Shown here: positions 54,165 to 62,303 of the stretch, piece after piece
How positions within the stretch are numbered: the stretch's first letter is position 1
Layout: the number at the start of each line of letters is the position of its first letter
Notes under the pieces: generated by a model
Databases searched by the model: none
Told to the model about the DNA's origin: nothing
The model's input: only the letters and a program-made list of their open reading frames with translations
NCBI RefSeq assembly: GCF_030433435.1
Contig: NZ_JANRHH010000019.1
Location: 62,001 to 126,000, forward strand
From: Polycladomyces subterraneus
GTDB taxonomy: Bacteria > Bacillota > Bacilli > Thermoactinomycetales > JIR-001
Direction: 5' to 3'
DNA: 64,000 nt
Program-made: the position numbers and the translations under genes

Positions 54165-54512
54165 ATGGATGATTTCAAAAATGAACTTCAAAATTTGAGT
54201 GTAGACGACGAGTTCAATCAGAGCGAGTTGACGCCTTGGGGAATTGAAGGCGATTACGATCCTGATCTGGCTCAACGATGCGCTGGACGACAATGCTTCA
54301 ATTGTACCCAATGTGCCAATTGTGTTCGATGCGCCAATTGTGTCCAATGCGCCAATTGCGTCCGATGCGCCAATTGCGTCCGATGCGCCAATTGTGTTCG
54401 ATGCGCCAATTGCGTCCGATGCGCCAATTGCGTCCGATGCGCCACTTGCGCACGTTGCGGTGGTTGTGCACGTTGCGGTGGTTGCGCACGTTGCGGTAAT
54501 TGCAAACGTTGA
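54165..54512 (+). CDS. TOMM precursor peptide 1, C-x-x-C hexad repeats
   Basis: A 115-residue ribosomal peptide substrate. Residues 1-38 are an acidic leader ([20 protein letters not shown], then ELTPW...YDPDLAQR). The core, residues 39-115, is CAGRQ followed by twelve hexads of the form C-x-x-C-x-x: CFNCTQ, seven CANCVR/CANCVQ, CATCAR, two CGGCAR and CGNCKR, 25 Cys in all. This is the Cys-Xaa-Xaa pattern of heterocycloanthracin/sonorensin precursors, whose cysteines become thiazoles. The coding DNA is an 18-base minisatellite and could change copy number. TGGAGGT precedes the ATG. It lies just upstream of a second precursor and the maturation genes. Confidence 0.9.
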   Translation: MDDFKNELQNLSVDDEFNQSELTPWGIEGDYDPDLAQRCAGRQCFNCTQCANCVRCANCVQCANCVRCANCVRCANCVRCANCVRCANCVRCATCARCGGCARCGGCARCGNCKR

Positions 54513-54553
54513 TTCCGCGGATCGTTTCCTAACGGAAACCGTGGCTGTCTGAC

Positions 54554-54606
54554 GAGAAGAGGTTATCCCAGCTCAGACATGTTTTTAGGCAGGGGTTCTT
54601 CTCTTA
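54554..54606 (+). terminator. Hairpin behind precursor 1
   Basis: GAGAAGAGG...CCC and GGGG...TTCTTCTC can form a long stem downstream of precursor 1; the T-tract is poor. It resembles the hairpin behind precursor 2, with a shared CAGGGG element. Confidence 0.45.
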
Positions 54607-54611
54607 AAAAA

Positions 54612-54647
54612 TCAGCCATAAGGGAAAATAGCTGTCTGTTCCTTCAT
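54612..54647 (-). pseudogene. Truncated copy of the small divergent gene
   Basis: The minus-strand frame starts MKEQ like the 53923-54105 gene but ends after 11 codons (MKEQTAIFPYG). Its upstream sequence is nearly the same as that of the full gene, including the AGGAA ribosome site. It is the edge of the duplication that made precursor 2. Confidence 0.6.
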
Positions 54648-54706
54648 ACTAGTTCCTGGTTACGGAGCTGGCCAAAACAATTTTTTTATAACTGGAGGTT
54701 GTGAAA
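54636..54706. repeat. Second copy of the precursor control region
   Basis: CTGTTCCTTCAT...TCCTGGTTACGGAGCTGGCC...TTTTTTATAACTGGAGGT matches 54094-54164 almost base for base. One arm of the palindrome is changed (AGTTCC for AGCTCC). Confidence 0.8.
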
Positions 54707-55021
54707 ATGGATGATTTCAAAAAAGAAATTAAAAATTTGAGTGTTGACGACGAGTTTGATCAGAGCGAGGTGACGCCTTGGGTAAATGAAGGCGAGTACG
54801 ATCCTGCTCTGGCTCAACGATGCGGTGGTTGTTTCGGCTGCGGTGGGTTCCGCTGCGGTGGTTGTTTCGGCTGCGGTGGGTTCCGCTGTGGTGGTTTCTG
54901 CGGTGGTTGTTTCGGCTGCGGTGGGTTCCGCTGCGGTGGTTGTTTCGGCTGCGGTGGGTTCCGCTGCGGTGGTTGCGCACGTTGCGGTGGTTGCGCACGT
55001 TGCGGTGGTTGCCGAGGCTGA
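54707..55021 (+). CDS. TOMM precursor peptide 2, Gly/Cys/Phe-rich core
   Basis: A 104-residue precursor. The leader (residues 1-38, [20 protein letters not shown], then EVTPW...YDPALAQR) is nearly the same as in precursor 1. The core (39-104) is built from [14 protein letters not shown] and CRG units, with 19 Cys and about 30 Gly. The last three CGGCAR-type units match the C-terminal units of precursor 1. Spacing between cysteines is two or four residues. Leader identity implies the same enzymes act on both. The ATG at 54707 is eight bases from GGAGG; a GTG at 54701 is less likely. Confidence 0.9.
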   Translation: MDDFKKEIKNLSVDDEFDQSEVTPWVNEGEYDPALAQRCGGCFGCGGFRCGGCFGCGGFRCGGFCGGCFGCGGFRCGGCFGCGGFRCGGCARCGGCARCGGCRG

Positions 55022-55065
55022 TTCCGCGGAGCGTTCGCATATGGAAATAGTGTTGCCTAAGGAGA

Positions 55066-55112
55066 AGAGTGCCCCTGCACAGACAAGTTTTTGGGCTGGC
55101 AGGGGCTTTTCA
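55066..55112 (+). terminator. Hairpin between precursor 2 and the maturation genes
   Basis: GCCCCTGC / GCAGGGGC with flanking AAGAG / TTTTC pairing, followed by TTTTC. As a partial terminator it would give more precursor than enzyme transcript, a common layout in peptide operons. Confidence 0.6.
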
Positions 55113-55195
55113 AGGCATGAGGGACAAATAGCAGTACATAAAATACCAGAGTGATGGCGCAGATTTGAGAACAGCTCACTGTAAGGAGGATTGGA

Positions 55196-57133
55196 ATGAC
55201 AAGTTTGAACCCTACTGTGCGTCTGAAAGTGAAAGGGGACACGTTTTTTCTCCCTGATCCAAACGGCGGTGTGTATTTTCGGAACAACTTTGTCTCGTTC
55301 CGTATGGAAGGCAGGACGATCGATCAGTGGATTGAAAAACTCATACCGGTGTTCAACGGGGAGTACACGTTGGAATATATAACAGACGGATTGCCGGACC
55401 CATACCGGGAACGGGTGTATGAAATCGCTGAAATGCTGTACCAAAACGGCTTTGTCCGAGATGTGAGTCAAGACCGTCCGCATCAATTGCCGGATAAAGT
55501 TCTCAAAAAGTATGCTTCACAAATTGAATTCTTGGATCATTTAGGCGGATCGGGCGCATACCGTTTTCAGTGCTATCGTCAGGCCAAAGTATTAGCGATC
55601 GGCTCCGGACCGTTTTTGGTCTCGTTGGTTGCGGCCTTGCTTGAATCCGGATTGCCCCGGTTCCACGTGCTGATCACAGATTCGGTTCAGACCAACCGAC
55701 AGCGACTAGCGGAACTGGCGGCACATGCCCGTAAAACGGACCCCGAGGTGACGTTGGTCGAGGTCACCCCGCAGCAGGCGGGGGTAAGTTCCTGGCGGGA
55801 GGCTGTACAGTCGTTTCATTCGATTTTGTATGTGTCGCAGGAGGGCGATGTCGAAGAATTGCGGGTTCTTCATACGGTATGCAGGGAGGAGAAGAAGGTA
55901 TTACTTCCCGCCATGTGTCTGCAACAGGTGGGTGTGGCGGGGCCGCTGGTGCATCCAGATTCTGAGGGGTGTTGGGAATCGGCGTGGCGCCGCATTCACC
56001 ATACCGCGCTTCGCAAAAACCCGCAGTTGCACACCTTTTCTTCCACAGCGGGAGCGATGTTGGCAAATGTGATCACATTGGAATTGTTTAAAACGGTTAC
56101 GGGGATAACCGAATCGGAACGGAAGAATACACTCTACCTGCTGGATCTGGAGACCTTGGAAGGAAATTGGCATTCTTTCATGCCCCATCCGCTGGTGACC
56201 GGGCGTGCAGCAGCCGAATGGGTTCAAGATCTTGATCTGCGGCTCGCACGGGGTGTGAAGAGAAATGAGTCGAATGGTTTGCTTCCTTACTTCAGCCTGT
56301 TGACATCGGAAGAATCAGGAATATTCCATATTTGGGAGGAAGGGGATCTGAAGCAACTTCCGCTGGCACAGTGCCGCGTTCAGGCAGTCGATCCGCTGTC
56401 GGAGGGACCGGCTGCGCTGTTACCGGACATTGTCTGTACGGGTCTGACGCATGAGGAAGCGAGGCGGGATGCAGGGCTAACCGGGATCGAATCGTATGTG
56501 TCACGAATGGTCGGGTTCCTCGTAGAGGATGGGATGGTAGAACCGCAGGAATTTGTCGGTGTCGGAGCGGGAGAAACGGTTGCGGAAGGCGTTTGTCGCG
56601 GATTGCAAAAGTGTCTGACCGAGGAGCTGAGCAAGCGACTGGCGGATCAGAAGCCTCCGGTCTTTCGTGTGCAGTTGAGTACGGTAGAAGATGAACGTTG
56701 CCAGTATTATTTGCAGGTATTGACCACGATGCAAGGAGCACCGACGATCGGCTTGGGAGAGGCAGTGTCCGGATTCCCTGTGGTGTGGGTCGGTACGAGC
56801 GGTCGCTGGTATGGCAGTGTAGGCTTGAATGTGACAATGGCGCTCAGGATGGCACTGCAACAAGCACTGCTGAAGGCACAAAATCAGACGACGCGCTTTA
56901 AGACCCAAGCGTTGGAGGTACCTACCGTACTTCTTGAAGGAAAGGTGCCGCAAAGCCTTGCGATCCCCGCGTGGGAAGAGGAGACACAATCGGAGGTCTT
57001 GCAGTCCACCTTGAAGGTTTTGAAAGGGAACCGCAAGCGGCTCTTGGTCTTGGATCTGGCGCTGGAACCGTTTTTGAAAGAGGAACTGGCAGGCGTGTTT
57101 GGCGTGTTGTTGCGAGAGGAGGAATCCCGGTGA
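55196..57133 (+). CDS. E1/ThiF-like TOMM maturation protein
   Basis: Protein of 645 residues resembling the putative thiazole-containing bacteriocin maturation proteins of heterocycloanthracin loci. The N-terminal 110 residues (RLKVKGDTFFLPDPNGGVYF) could fold as the winged-helix leader-binding element found in such systems (inference). A Rossmann-like segment, AKVLAIGSGPFLVSLVAALL, follows at about residue 130, as in ThiF/E1 proteins, but the usual ATP and zinc motifs are not evident. The C-terminal half is not recognised. AAGGAGG precedes the ATG and the stop overlaps the cyclodehydratase GTG start by four bases. It likely presents the precursors to the cyclodehydratase. Confidence 0.82.
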   Translation: MTSLNPTVRLKVKGDTFFLPDPNGGVYFRNNFVSFRMEGRTIDQWIEKLIPVFNGEYTLEYITDGLPDPYRERVYEIAEMLYQNGFVRDVSQDRPHQLPDKVLKKYASQIEFLDHLGGSGAYRFQCYRQAKVLAIGSGPFLVSLVAALLESGLPRFHVLITDSVQTNRQRLAELAAHARKTDPEVTLVEVTPQQAGVSSWREAVQSFHSILYVSQEGDVEELRVLHTVCREEKKVLLPAMCLQQVGVAGPLVHPDSEGCWESAWRRIHHTALRKNPQLHTFSSTAGAMLANVITLELFKTVTGITESERKNTLYLLDLETLEGNWHSFMPHPLVTGRAAAEWVQDLDLRLARGVKRNESNGLLPYFSLLTSEESGIFHIWEEGDLKQLPLAQCRVQAVDPLSEGPAALLPDIVCTGLTHEEARRDAGLTGIESYVSRMVGFLVEDGMVEPQEFVGVGAGETVAEGVCRGLQKCLTEELSKRLADQKPPVFRVQLSTVEDERCQYYLQVLTTMQGAPTIGLGEAVSGFPVVWVGTSGRWYGSVGLNVTMALRMALQQALLKAQNQTTRFKTQALEVPTVLLEGKVPQSLAIPAWEEETQSEVLQSTLKVLKGNRKRLLVLDLALEPFLKEELAGVFGVLLREEESR

Positions 57134-59073
57134 GTGCTGTCGTGGTGGTTGTCGGCGAAGGACTGTTGGCAGATTTTGTATGTGGAGAACTTTCCGCCCA
57201 AAACCGGGTCGTTCGTCAAACCGATTTAAAAGCAGGTGTACCGGAAGCGGCGAATTTGGCTCTGGTGTTGCACGATGCCTGGCATCCCGCCGTTCATCAC
57301 CAGGCGGAAGAGGTGTTTCAACAAACCGGTATCCCTTGGCTACGAGGCTTCGTATCATTTGGCGAGGGCGTGGTCGGGCCGCTGGTTCGCCCGGGTACAC
57401 CGGGATGCTCCCAGTGTGCGGACTGGCGACGTCTCATGGCGGGATTCGACCGCAAGGAGATGTGGGAACTGCAGCAGAGGCTGGCGGAGCACGGGGGAAT
57501 GACACGTGACGCGTGGGCGTCGCGAACAGGACTTCTGCATGTGGCTCACCTGGTCGTAGCGGAAGCGCAAAGGGTGTTGCAAGGCAGACGAGCCCACTCG
57601 GAAAGTCGGGTGTTTTTGATCAACCTAAAAACACTGAAGAGTTCACGTCATTTCTTTCTGCCCGATCCGCAGTGTCCGGTTTGTGGTGGATTGCCGGACG
57701 ATTCACCGACAGCGGCCCGAATCTCCCTGCAACCAAGTCCGAAGGTCAGTGCCGACAGTTACCGTTGCCGTTCGATCGATGACCTGAAGGATGTTTTGGT
57801 TCACGACTATCTGGATTACCGGACTGGCCTTTTGAATGGGAAAATGCATGACCTCAAGTCCCCGTTTGCTGATGCGAGTGTAAATTTGCCGTTGTTCACG
57901 GAGGATGAGGGAACAGCTGGTCGGACTCATTCCTATGCAGACAGCGTATTGACTGCCATTTTGGAGGGATTGGAGCGGTATTGCGGTATAGCACCCCGTG
58001 GCAAACGAACAGTGATCCACGACAGTTACCGCAATCTGGCAGATCATGCGCTCAACCCTGTCAAGGTAGGTGTGCACGCAAAGGAACAGTATGAGCGGCC
58101 TGGTTTTCCATTTCAACCGTTTGATCCTGACCGTCCCATCGATTGGGTATGGGGCTATTCGCTTTTAGAGGAGCGTCCGATCCTGGTTCCGCAGTTGCTC
58201 GCCTATTACAGCTTGGGATGTGGAGGTGGCTTTGTCTATGAAACTTCCAACGGATGCGCGTTGGGCGGGAGTTTGGAGGAAGCGATTTTCTACGGCATCA
58301 TGGAAGTGTTGGAACGTGATTCATTCCTGATGACTTGGTATGCGCAACTGCCGATCCCCCGCCTTGATCCATATTCTGCTGACGACCAAGAATTACGGTT
58401 GATGATCGACCGTTTGAAAGTGGTGGCGGGATATGATCTGTATTTGTTTAACTCGACGATGGAGCACGGGATTCCAAGCGTTTGGGCGTTGGCAAAAAAC
58501 AGGAAGCAACAGGGAGTGAATCTCATCTGTGCGGCCGGGGCTCATCTGGACCCACTACGTGCGGTGAAAAGCGCAATTCACGAGTTGGCCGGTATGATGC
58601 TGACGCTTGATGAGAAATTTGAGGCAAATCGGGAGAAATATGAGCAGATGTTGCATGATCCGTTCCTAGTAAAGCAGATGGACGATCATTCCATGCTGTA
58701 CAGTTTGCCACAAGCGCAGGAACGAATGCATTTTTTGCTGGATGAAAATCGTCCGTTGCGAACATTTGAAGAGGAATTTAAACGAAAGGAAAGGCATGCG
58801 GACCTGACCGATGATCTGAAGGACATTCTCCAAGTGTTTCGCCGGTTAAACCTTGATGTGATCGTGGTGGACCAGACGACACCGGAAATCATACGAAACG
58901 GACTGCATTGCGTGAAAGTGCTGATACCGGGGATGTTACCGATGACGTTCGGCCATCATCTTACCCGTGTGACAGGGCTGGAGAGGGTGCTCCGGGTGCC
59001 GGTGGAGCTCGGGTATGTGAAGCAACCACTGACGGTTGAACAGCTCAATCCACATCCGCATCCATTCCCATAA
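57130..59073 (+). CDS. TOMM cyclodehydratase, docking domain fused to YcaO
   Basis: Enzyme of 647 residues that uses ATP to cyclise cysteines to thiazolines. The N-terminal part (about residues 1-240) is a ThiF-like docking region with two zinc-type pairs, CSQC and CPVC. The YcaO domain follows from about residue 240: TAILEGLERYCG and GGSLEEAIFYGIMEVLERDS carry the Glu residues that bind Mg-ATP. The chain ends in LNPHPHPFP, the proline-rich C-terminus that completes the active site in azoline-forming YcaO proteins. GTG start with GGAGGAAT upstream, overlapping the previous stop (GTGA). Confidence 0.93.
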   Translation: MSAVVVVVGEGLLADFVCGELSAQNRVVRQTDLKAGVPEAANLALVLHDAWHPAVHHQAEEVFQQTGIPWLRGFVSFGEGVVGPLVRPGTPGCSQCADWRRLMAGFDRKEMWELQQRLAEHGGMTRDAWASRTGLLHVAHLVVAEAQRVLQGRRAHSESRVFLINLKTLKSSRHFFLPDPQCPVCGGLPDDSPTAARISLQPSPKVSADSYRCRSIDDLKDVLVHDYLDYRTGLLNGKMHDLKSPFADASVNLPLFTEDEGTAGRTHSYADSVLTAILEGLERYCGIAPRGKRTVIHDSYRNLADHALNPVKVGVHAKEQYERPGFPFQPFDPDRPIDWVWGYSLLEERPILVPQLLAYYSLGCGGGFVYETSNGCALGGSLEEAIFYGIMEVLERDSFLMTWYAQLPIPRLDPYSADDQELRLMIDRLKVVAGYDLYLFNSTMEHGIPSVWALAKNRKQQGVNLICAAGAHLDPLRAVKSAIHELAGMMLTLDEKFEANREKYEQMLHDPFLVKQMDDHSMLYSLPQAQERMHFLLDENRPLRTFEEEFKRKERHADLTDDLKDILQVFRRLNLDVIVVDQTTPEIIRNGLHCVKVLIPGMLPMTFGHHLTRVTGLERVLRVPVELGYVKQPLTVEQLNPHPHPFP

Positions 59074-59095
59074 GCCGTGCCTAGGAGGGAGAAGG

Positions 59096-60676
59096 ATGAG
59101 GCTGGAGGCATTTCTGCACAATCTGCATTTTGACATCGACAAGATTCAGCCGCCAGACTGGGAAGTGGATTGGGAAGACGCACCGCTAACGTATAAGCTT
59201 TACCGTGGCTTGCCTGTGGTTCCGTTATCACTGGAAGTACCGCTGACGCTCGAGCGACGGGAAGCGCCTGTGAAGCCCGATCTTCGCGGATTCGGTCATT
59301 TTCTCTGGTACGTATACGGACTTACTCATTTCTCCCCGTCAGTCGATGCCATGGATTTCTCGGAACAAGCGGTGGGACAGACGCAGTTGTACCGACGGTT
59401 TGTTCCCTCCGGTGGGGCGTTGTATCCAAACGAGTTATACGTGTATCTAAAAATGAAGGATTTGCCTGTCGGGGTGTACCATTATGATGTGGCACACCAC
59501 CGCTTGGTATTGTTGCGCGAAGGCGATTTCGATTCCTATCTGGCCCGGGCTCTTGGCAATCGATGTGACGTGTCGGCTTGTTTTGGCATGGTGTTTGTGT
59601 CGACCATGTTTTGGAAAAATTTCTTTAAATACAATAACTTTGCCTACCGTCTGCAAGGGTTGGATGCTGGCGTGCTGATCGGGCAGTTGCTGGAAGTAGC
59701 GAAACGGTTTGGCTTCGCATCAGGGGTGTACTTCCAGTTTCTAGATCAGGCCGTTAACCATCTGCTCGGTCTATCCGAACAGGAAGAGAGCGTATATGCG
59801 GTGATTCCGCTGTCGGTAGAGCCTTCGATCACTTGGTTTGCCGACGGGAACGACGGAGACAGGGATGTCTCCGCCGCTGAATTGAGCCGGGAATTGACAG
59901 AGGTTCACCATGATCACTATGTTCGGTCGCTGAGGGTCAAGGAGTATCCGATGCTGATCAAGTTGAACAAAGCGTCCATGATGGAATCAATTCGATCGTT
60001 TCGGCAGATCACAGGGGAGAGGAATGTCAACTGGAAGGGTCGGGCGGTGGCCCTACCACACGTAAACCGGTTGTCGTATGAACTGGCGACTGTCTGTCGG
60101 AAGCGGCATTCACCGGGGATGGATTTCGTTTGGGGCAAGGTTAGTCAGCTGCAACTGGCCACTTTGCTCAAAGAGGCAACGGCTTCCTTCTCGTATCGAA
60201 ATGATTTGGACGGAGCACAAGAAAAGCCCGAGTCGCGTGTCACACTGTATGGCTGTTTGTATGGCGTTGAAGGCATTCAGGATGGTGCTTACTACTATGA
60301 CAGCGCTGCTCATGCGATGCAGCGGGTACGTCTTGGAGATCATCGGTATTGGCTGCAACAGGGGATGTCTTTGCACAATGTCAATCTGTTCCAAGTACCG
60401 CTCTGCCTGCATGTGGCAGGGGACCGAGACCACCTCAAAAAGGCACTGGGATACAGAGGATATCGCATCCAACAGATGGAAGCAGGTATGCTCGTGCAGC
60501 GTTTACTGCTGGCGGCGTCCGCCATCGGGATGGGAGGGCACCCGCTCCTCGGATTTGATGTGAGCTTGTGCGATGAGATCTACGAGATGGCTCCGCAAGG
60601 AAAAACCAGCTTGATTCAAATCCCGGTGGGTCCCTATCGCCTTGGCTCCCGATGGGCGGGAATTTTGCATGGTTAG
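59096..60676 (+). CDS. SagB-type dehydrogenase, double domain
   Basis: FMN-dependent oxidase of 526 residues that turns thiazolines into thiazoles. It has two nitroreductase-like halves. The first has YRRFVPSGGALYPNELYVYL and LPVGVYHYDVAHHRLVLLRE, the SagB signature for flavin and substrate contact. The second (from about residue 310) has SQLQLATLLKEATASFSYRN and a degenerate repeat of the same fold. GGAGGGAGAAGG precedes the ATG at 59096; the frame upstream is not used. It is the last recognisable gene of the cluster; no protease, exporter or immunity gene follows. Confidence 0.9.
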   Translation: MRLEAFLHNLHFDIDKIQPPDWEVDWEDAPLTYKLYRGLPVVPLSLEVPLTLERREAPVKPDLRGFGHFLWYVYGLTHFSPSVDAMDFSEQAVGQTQLYRRFVPSGGALYPNELYVYLKMKDLPVGVYHYDVAHHRLVLLREGDFDSYLARALGNRCDVSACFGMVFVSTMFWKNFFKYNNFAYRLQGLDAGVLIGQLLEVAKRFGFASGVYFQFLDQAVNHLLGLSEQEESVYAVIPLSVEPSITWFADGNDGDRDVSAAELSRELTEVHHDHYVRSLRVKEYPMLIKLNKASMMESIRSFRQITGERNVNWKGRAVALPHVNRLSYELATVCRKRHSPGMDFVWGKVSQLQLATLLKEATASFSYRNDLDGAQEKPESRVTLYGCLYGVEGIQDGAYYYDSAAHAMQRVRLGDHRYWLQQGMSLHNVNLFQVPLCLHVAGDRDHLKKALGYRGYRIQQMEAGMLVQRLLLAASAIGMGGHPLLGFDVSLCDEIYEMAPQGKTSLIQIPVGPYRLGSRWAGILHG

Positions 60677-60831
60677 GGAAGGTATGACAATCCTCTGGAA
60701 ATTTCGATCAATCCATGGAAGGCGAAAACTTCTGAAACCGAAACAGAGATAGACAAGGAAACGTGCATTTGTGGGTAGCCATACCGGATGTTATCCCATC
60801 GTTTGCATAGGGTGTGGACGTTTGAACAAAT

Positions 60832-60853
60832 GGCGCTCCGCTTGAGGAGCGCC
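60832..60853. terminator. Hairpin behind the TOMM operon
   Basis: GGCGCTCC / GGAGCGCC perfect stem with six-base loop, 155 bases after the SagB stop. No T-tract on the plus strand. Confidence 0.4.
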
Positions 60854-60908
60854 CAGGTAAAAATGTGGGGGAAGAAGTTTGATTTTTCCAAGTACAGGCA
60901 CGGAACTG

Positions 60909-60952
60909 AATCAGATATTCAATGATGAAAAATCAGATATTCAATGATGAAA
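60909..60952. repeat. Tandem 22-base repeat upstream of a sigma-54 promoter
   Basis: AATCAGATATTCAATGATGA occurs twice back to back, about 75-118 bases before the -24 element at 61027. The position suits an activator-binding site, or it may be a simple duplication. Confidence 0.6.
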
Positions 60953-60990
60953 ACAGGTCAATTCAAAAATGAATAGAAAAACGTGACCAC

Positions 60991-61016
60991 TACCGCTTTC
61001 ATGCGGTATTTTTTTA
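60991..61016 (+). terminator. Terminator between the TOMM operon and the ureohydrolase gene
   Basis: TACCGC / GCGGTA stem followed by seven T residues. Confidence 0.75.
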
Positions 61017-61026
61017 CTCTTCGTTT

Positions 61027-61041
61027 TGGCACGTTAATTGC
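61027..61041 (+). promoter_or_regulatory. Sigma-54 (-24/-12) promoter of the ureohydrolase gene
   Basis: TGGCAC-N5-TTGC is again a full match to the sigma-54 consensus, 39 bases before the gene start. No activator gene is adjacent; the one at 36212 or another encoded elsewhere could act here. Confidence 0.85.
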
Positions 61042-61079
61042 AATGTTTTTTAATCAAACGACTGAAGAGGAGGACCGGT

Positions 61080-62057
61080 ATGATGAAATACCAACCCAAA
61101 GATTCTTTTGAATCACCGCGTTTTTGTGGACCTCGAACGTTTATGCGTCTTCCTTTTATGGAGCAGTTAGACGAACATATGGACTTTGTCATCACCGGGA
61201 TTCCGTTTGATACGGGACAATCTTTTCGGACGGGGGCGAGATTCGGACCTGAGGCGATCCGGGATTTTTCCATTCTGTTGCGACCATATAATCCGGTGCA
61301 AGATATCAATATTTTTGATTATGTTTCGGGAGTGGATTTTGGGGATATTCCGGTGATTCCCGGTTATATCACCGAAACATATGAAAAGATCGAAGAAGGT
61401 ATGGCCCCCATCGTGGAAAAAGGGATAATTCCCATAGTTCTTGGTGGTGATCATTCGATTACATTGGGGGAATTGCGGGCCATTGCCAAAAAGTACGGCC
61501 CTGTGGCGTTGCTTCAATTTGATGCGCATTCCGATACGTGGGATTCCTACTTTGGAAAAAAATATAATCACGGAACTGTCTTTCGCCGGGCGATAGAGGA
61601 AGGGCTTTTGGATGTGTCCCGTTCGATTCAGATAGGCATGCGCGGTAGCTTATACGGTCCGACGGATCTTCAGGAAGCAAGGGATTTGGGTTTGGAACTC
61701 TATACCACCAACGACTTCAAACGGGTTGGTGTAGAAAACATGCTCGACATCATTCATCAGCGTGTGGGAAGCGGACCCGTGTTTTTGTCCTTCGACATTG
61801 ACTTCCTCGATCCCGTTTATGCACCGGGAACAGGTACTCCGGAAGTTTCGGGAGTGAGCATCGATGATGCTTTGGCCTTGGTACGGGGGTTAACCGGAAT
61901 CGATTTTGTCGGATTTGATCTGGTTGAAGTGTTGCCCGCTTATGATCATGGTCAAATTACGGCCGCTGCTGCTTCCAATATCGTCTATGAATTTATTGCG
62001 TTAATAGCATTAGCGAAAAAGAATCGGATTCAACCAAAAATGCAAGTGGCCGAGTAA
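61080..62057 (+). CDS. speB: Agmatinase/guanidino-acid ureohydrolase
   Basis: Binuclear manganese hydrolase of 325 residues that releases urea from a guanidino compound. All metal-binding motifs are present: GGDHSI, DAHSD (QFDAHSDTWD) and SFDIDFLDP, with the catalytic-loop segment GTPEVSG. The N-terminal RFCGPRTFMRLPFMEQLDEH and GIPFDTGQSFRTGARFGPEA are typical of agmatinases and of guanidinobutyrase or guanidinopropionase. Which substrate applies is not resolved. GAGGAGGAC precedes the ATG. Downstream lie a frameshifted aldehyde dehydrogenase and a permease, suggesting a guanidino-acid or polyamine catabolic unit. Confidence 0.88.
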   Translation: MMKYQPKDSFESPRFCGPRTFMRLPFMEQLDEHMDFVITGIPFDTGQSFRTGARFGPEAIRDFSILLRPYNPVQDINIFDYVSGVDFGDIPVIPGYITETYEKIEEGMAPIVEKGIIPIVLGGDHSITLGELRAIAKKYGPVALLQFDAHSDTWDSYFGKKYNHGTVFRRAIEEGLLDVSRSIQIGMRGSLYGPTDLQEARDLGLELYTTNDFKRVGVENMLDIIHQRVGSGPVFLSFDIDFLDPVYAPGTGTPEVSGVSIDDALALVRGLTGIDFVGFDLVEVLPAYDHGQITAAAASNIVYEFIALIALAKKNRIQPKMQVAE

Positions 62058-62303
62058 GAAATAGGGAACCCGGATGCGTACGCTAAAAGATGGTAATTTA
62101 CTTTTGGTCCTGTGATGGGTGGGGGTTCTTTGTTCCAGGAGTATGAACACAATGGGGGATTACATGTGGCGCCTCTGGAACACTTCTCGCTTCCTCCACC
62201 CTCATTGTGAACGAACGGCAGGTTGTCAGGTTATGGAGGATCATCACGTTCATCATTGGATGGAAATATCAAAAAAATCGTTTCATTTAGTAAATAGTCG
62301 GGA

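Noticed and set aside
54272..54505. Regular 18-base repeats that could be mistaken for a CRISPR array, and long frames on the other strands
   Set aside because: The units are contiguous with no unique spacers and encode an in-frame cysteine ladder behind a conserved leader; the other frames are by-products of the repeat.
54686..55486. 266-residue minus-strand frame over precursor 2
   Set aside because: It is rich in [15 protein letters not shown] repeats that simply mirror the Gly/Cys codons of the precursor; no ribosome site or homology.
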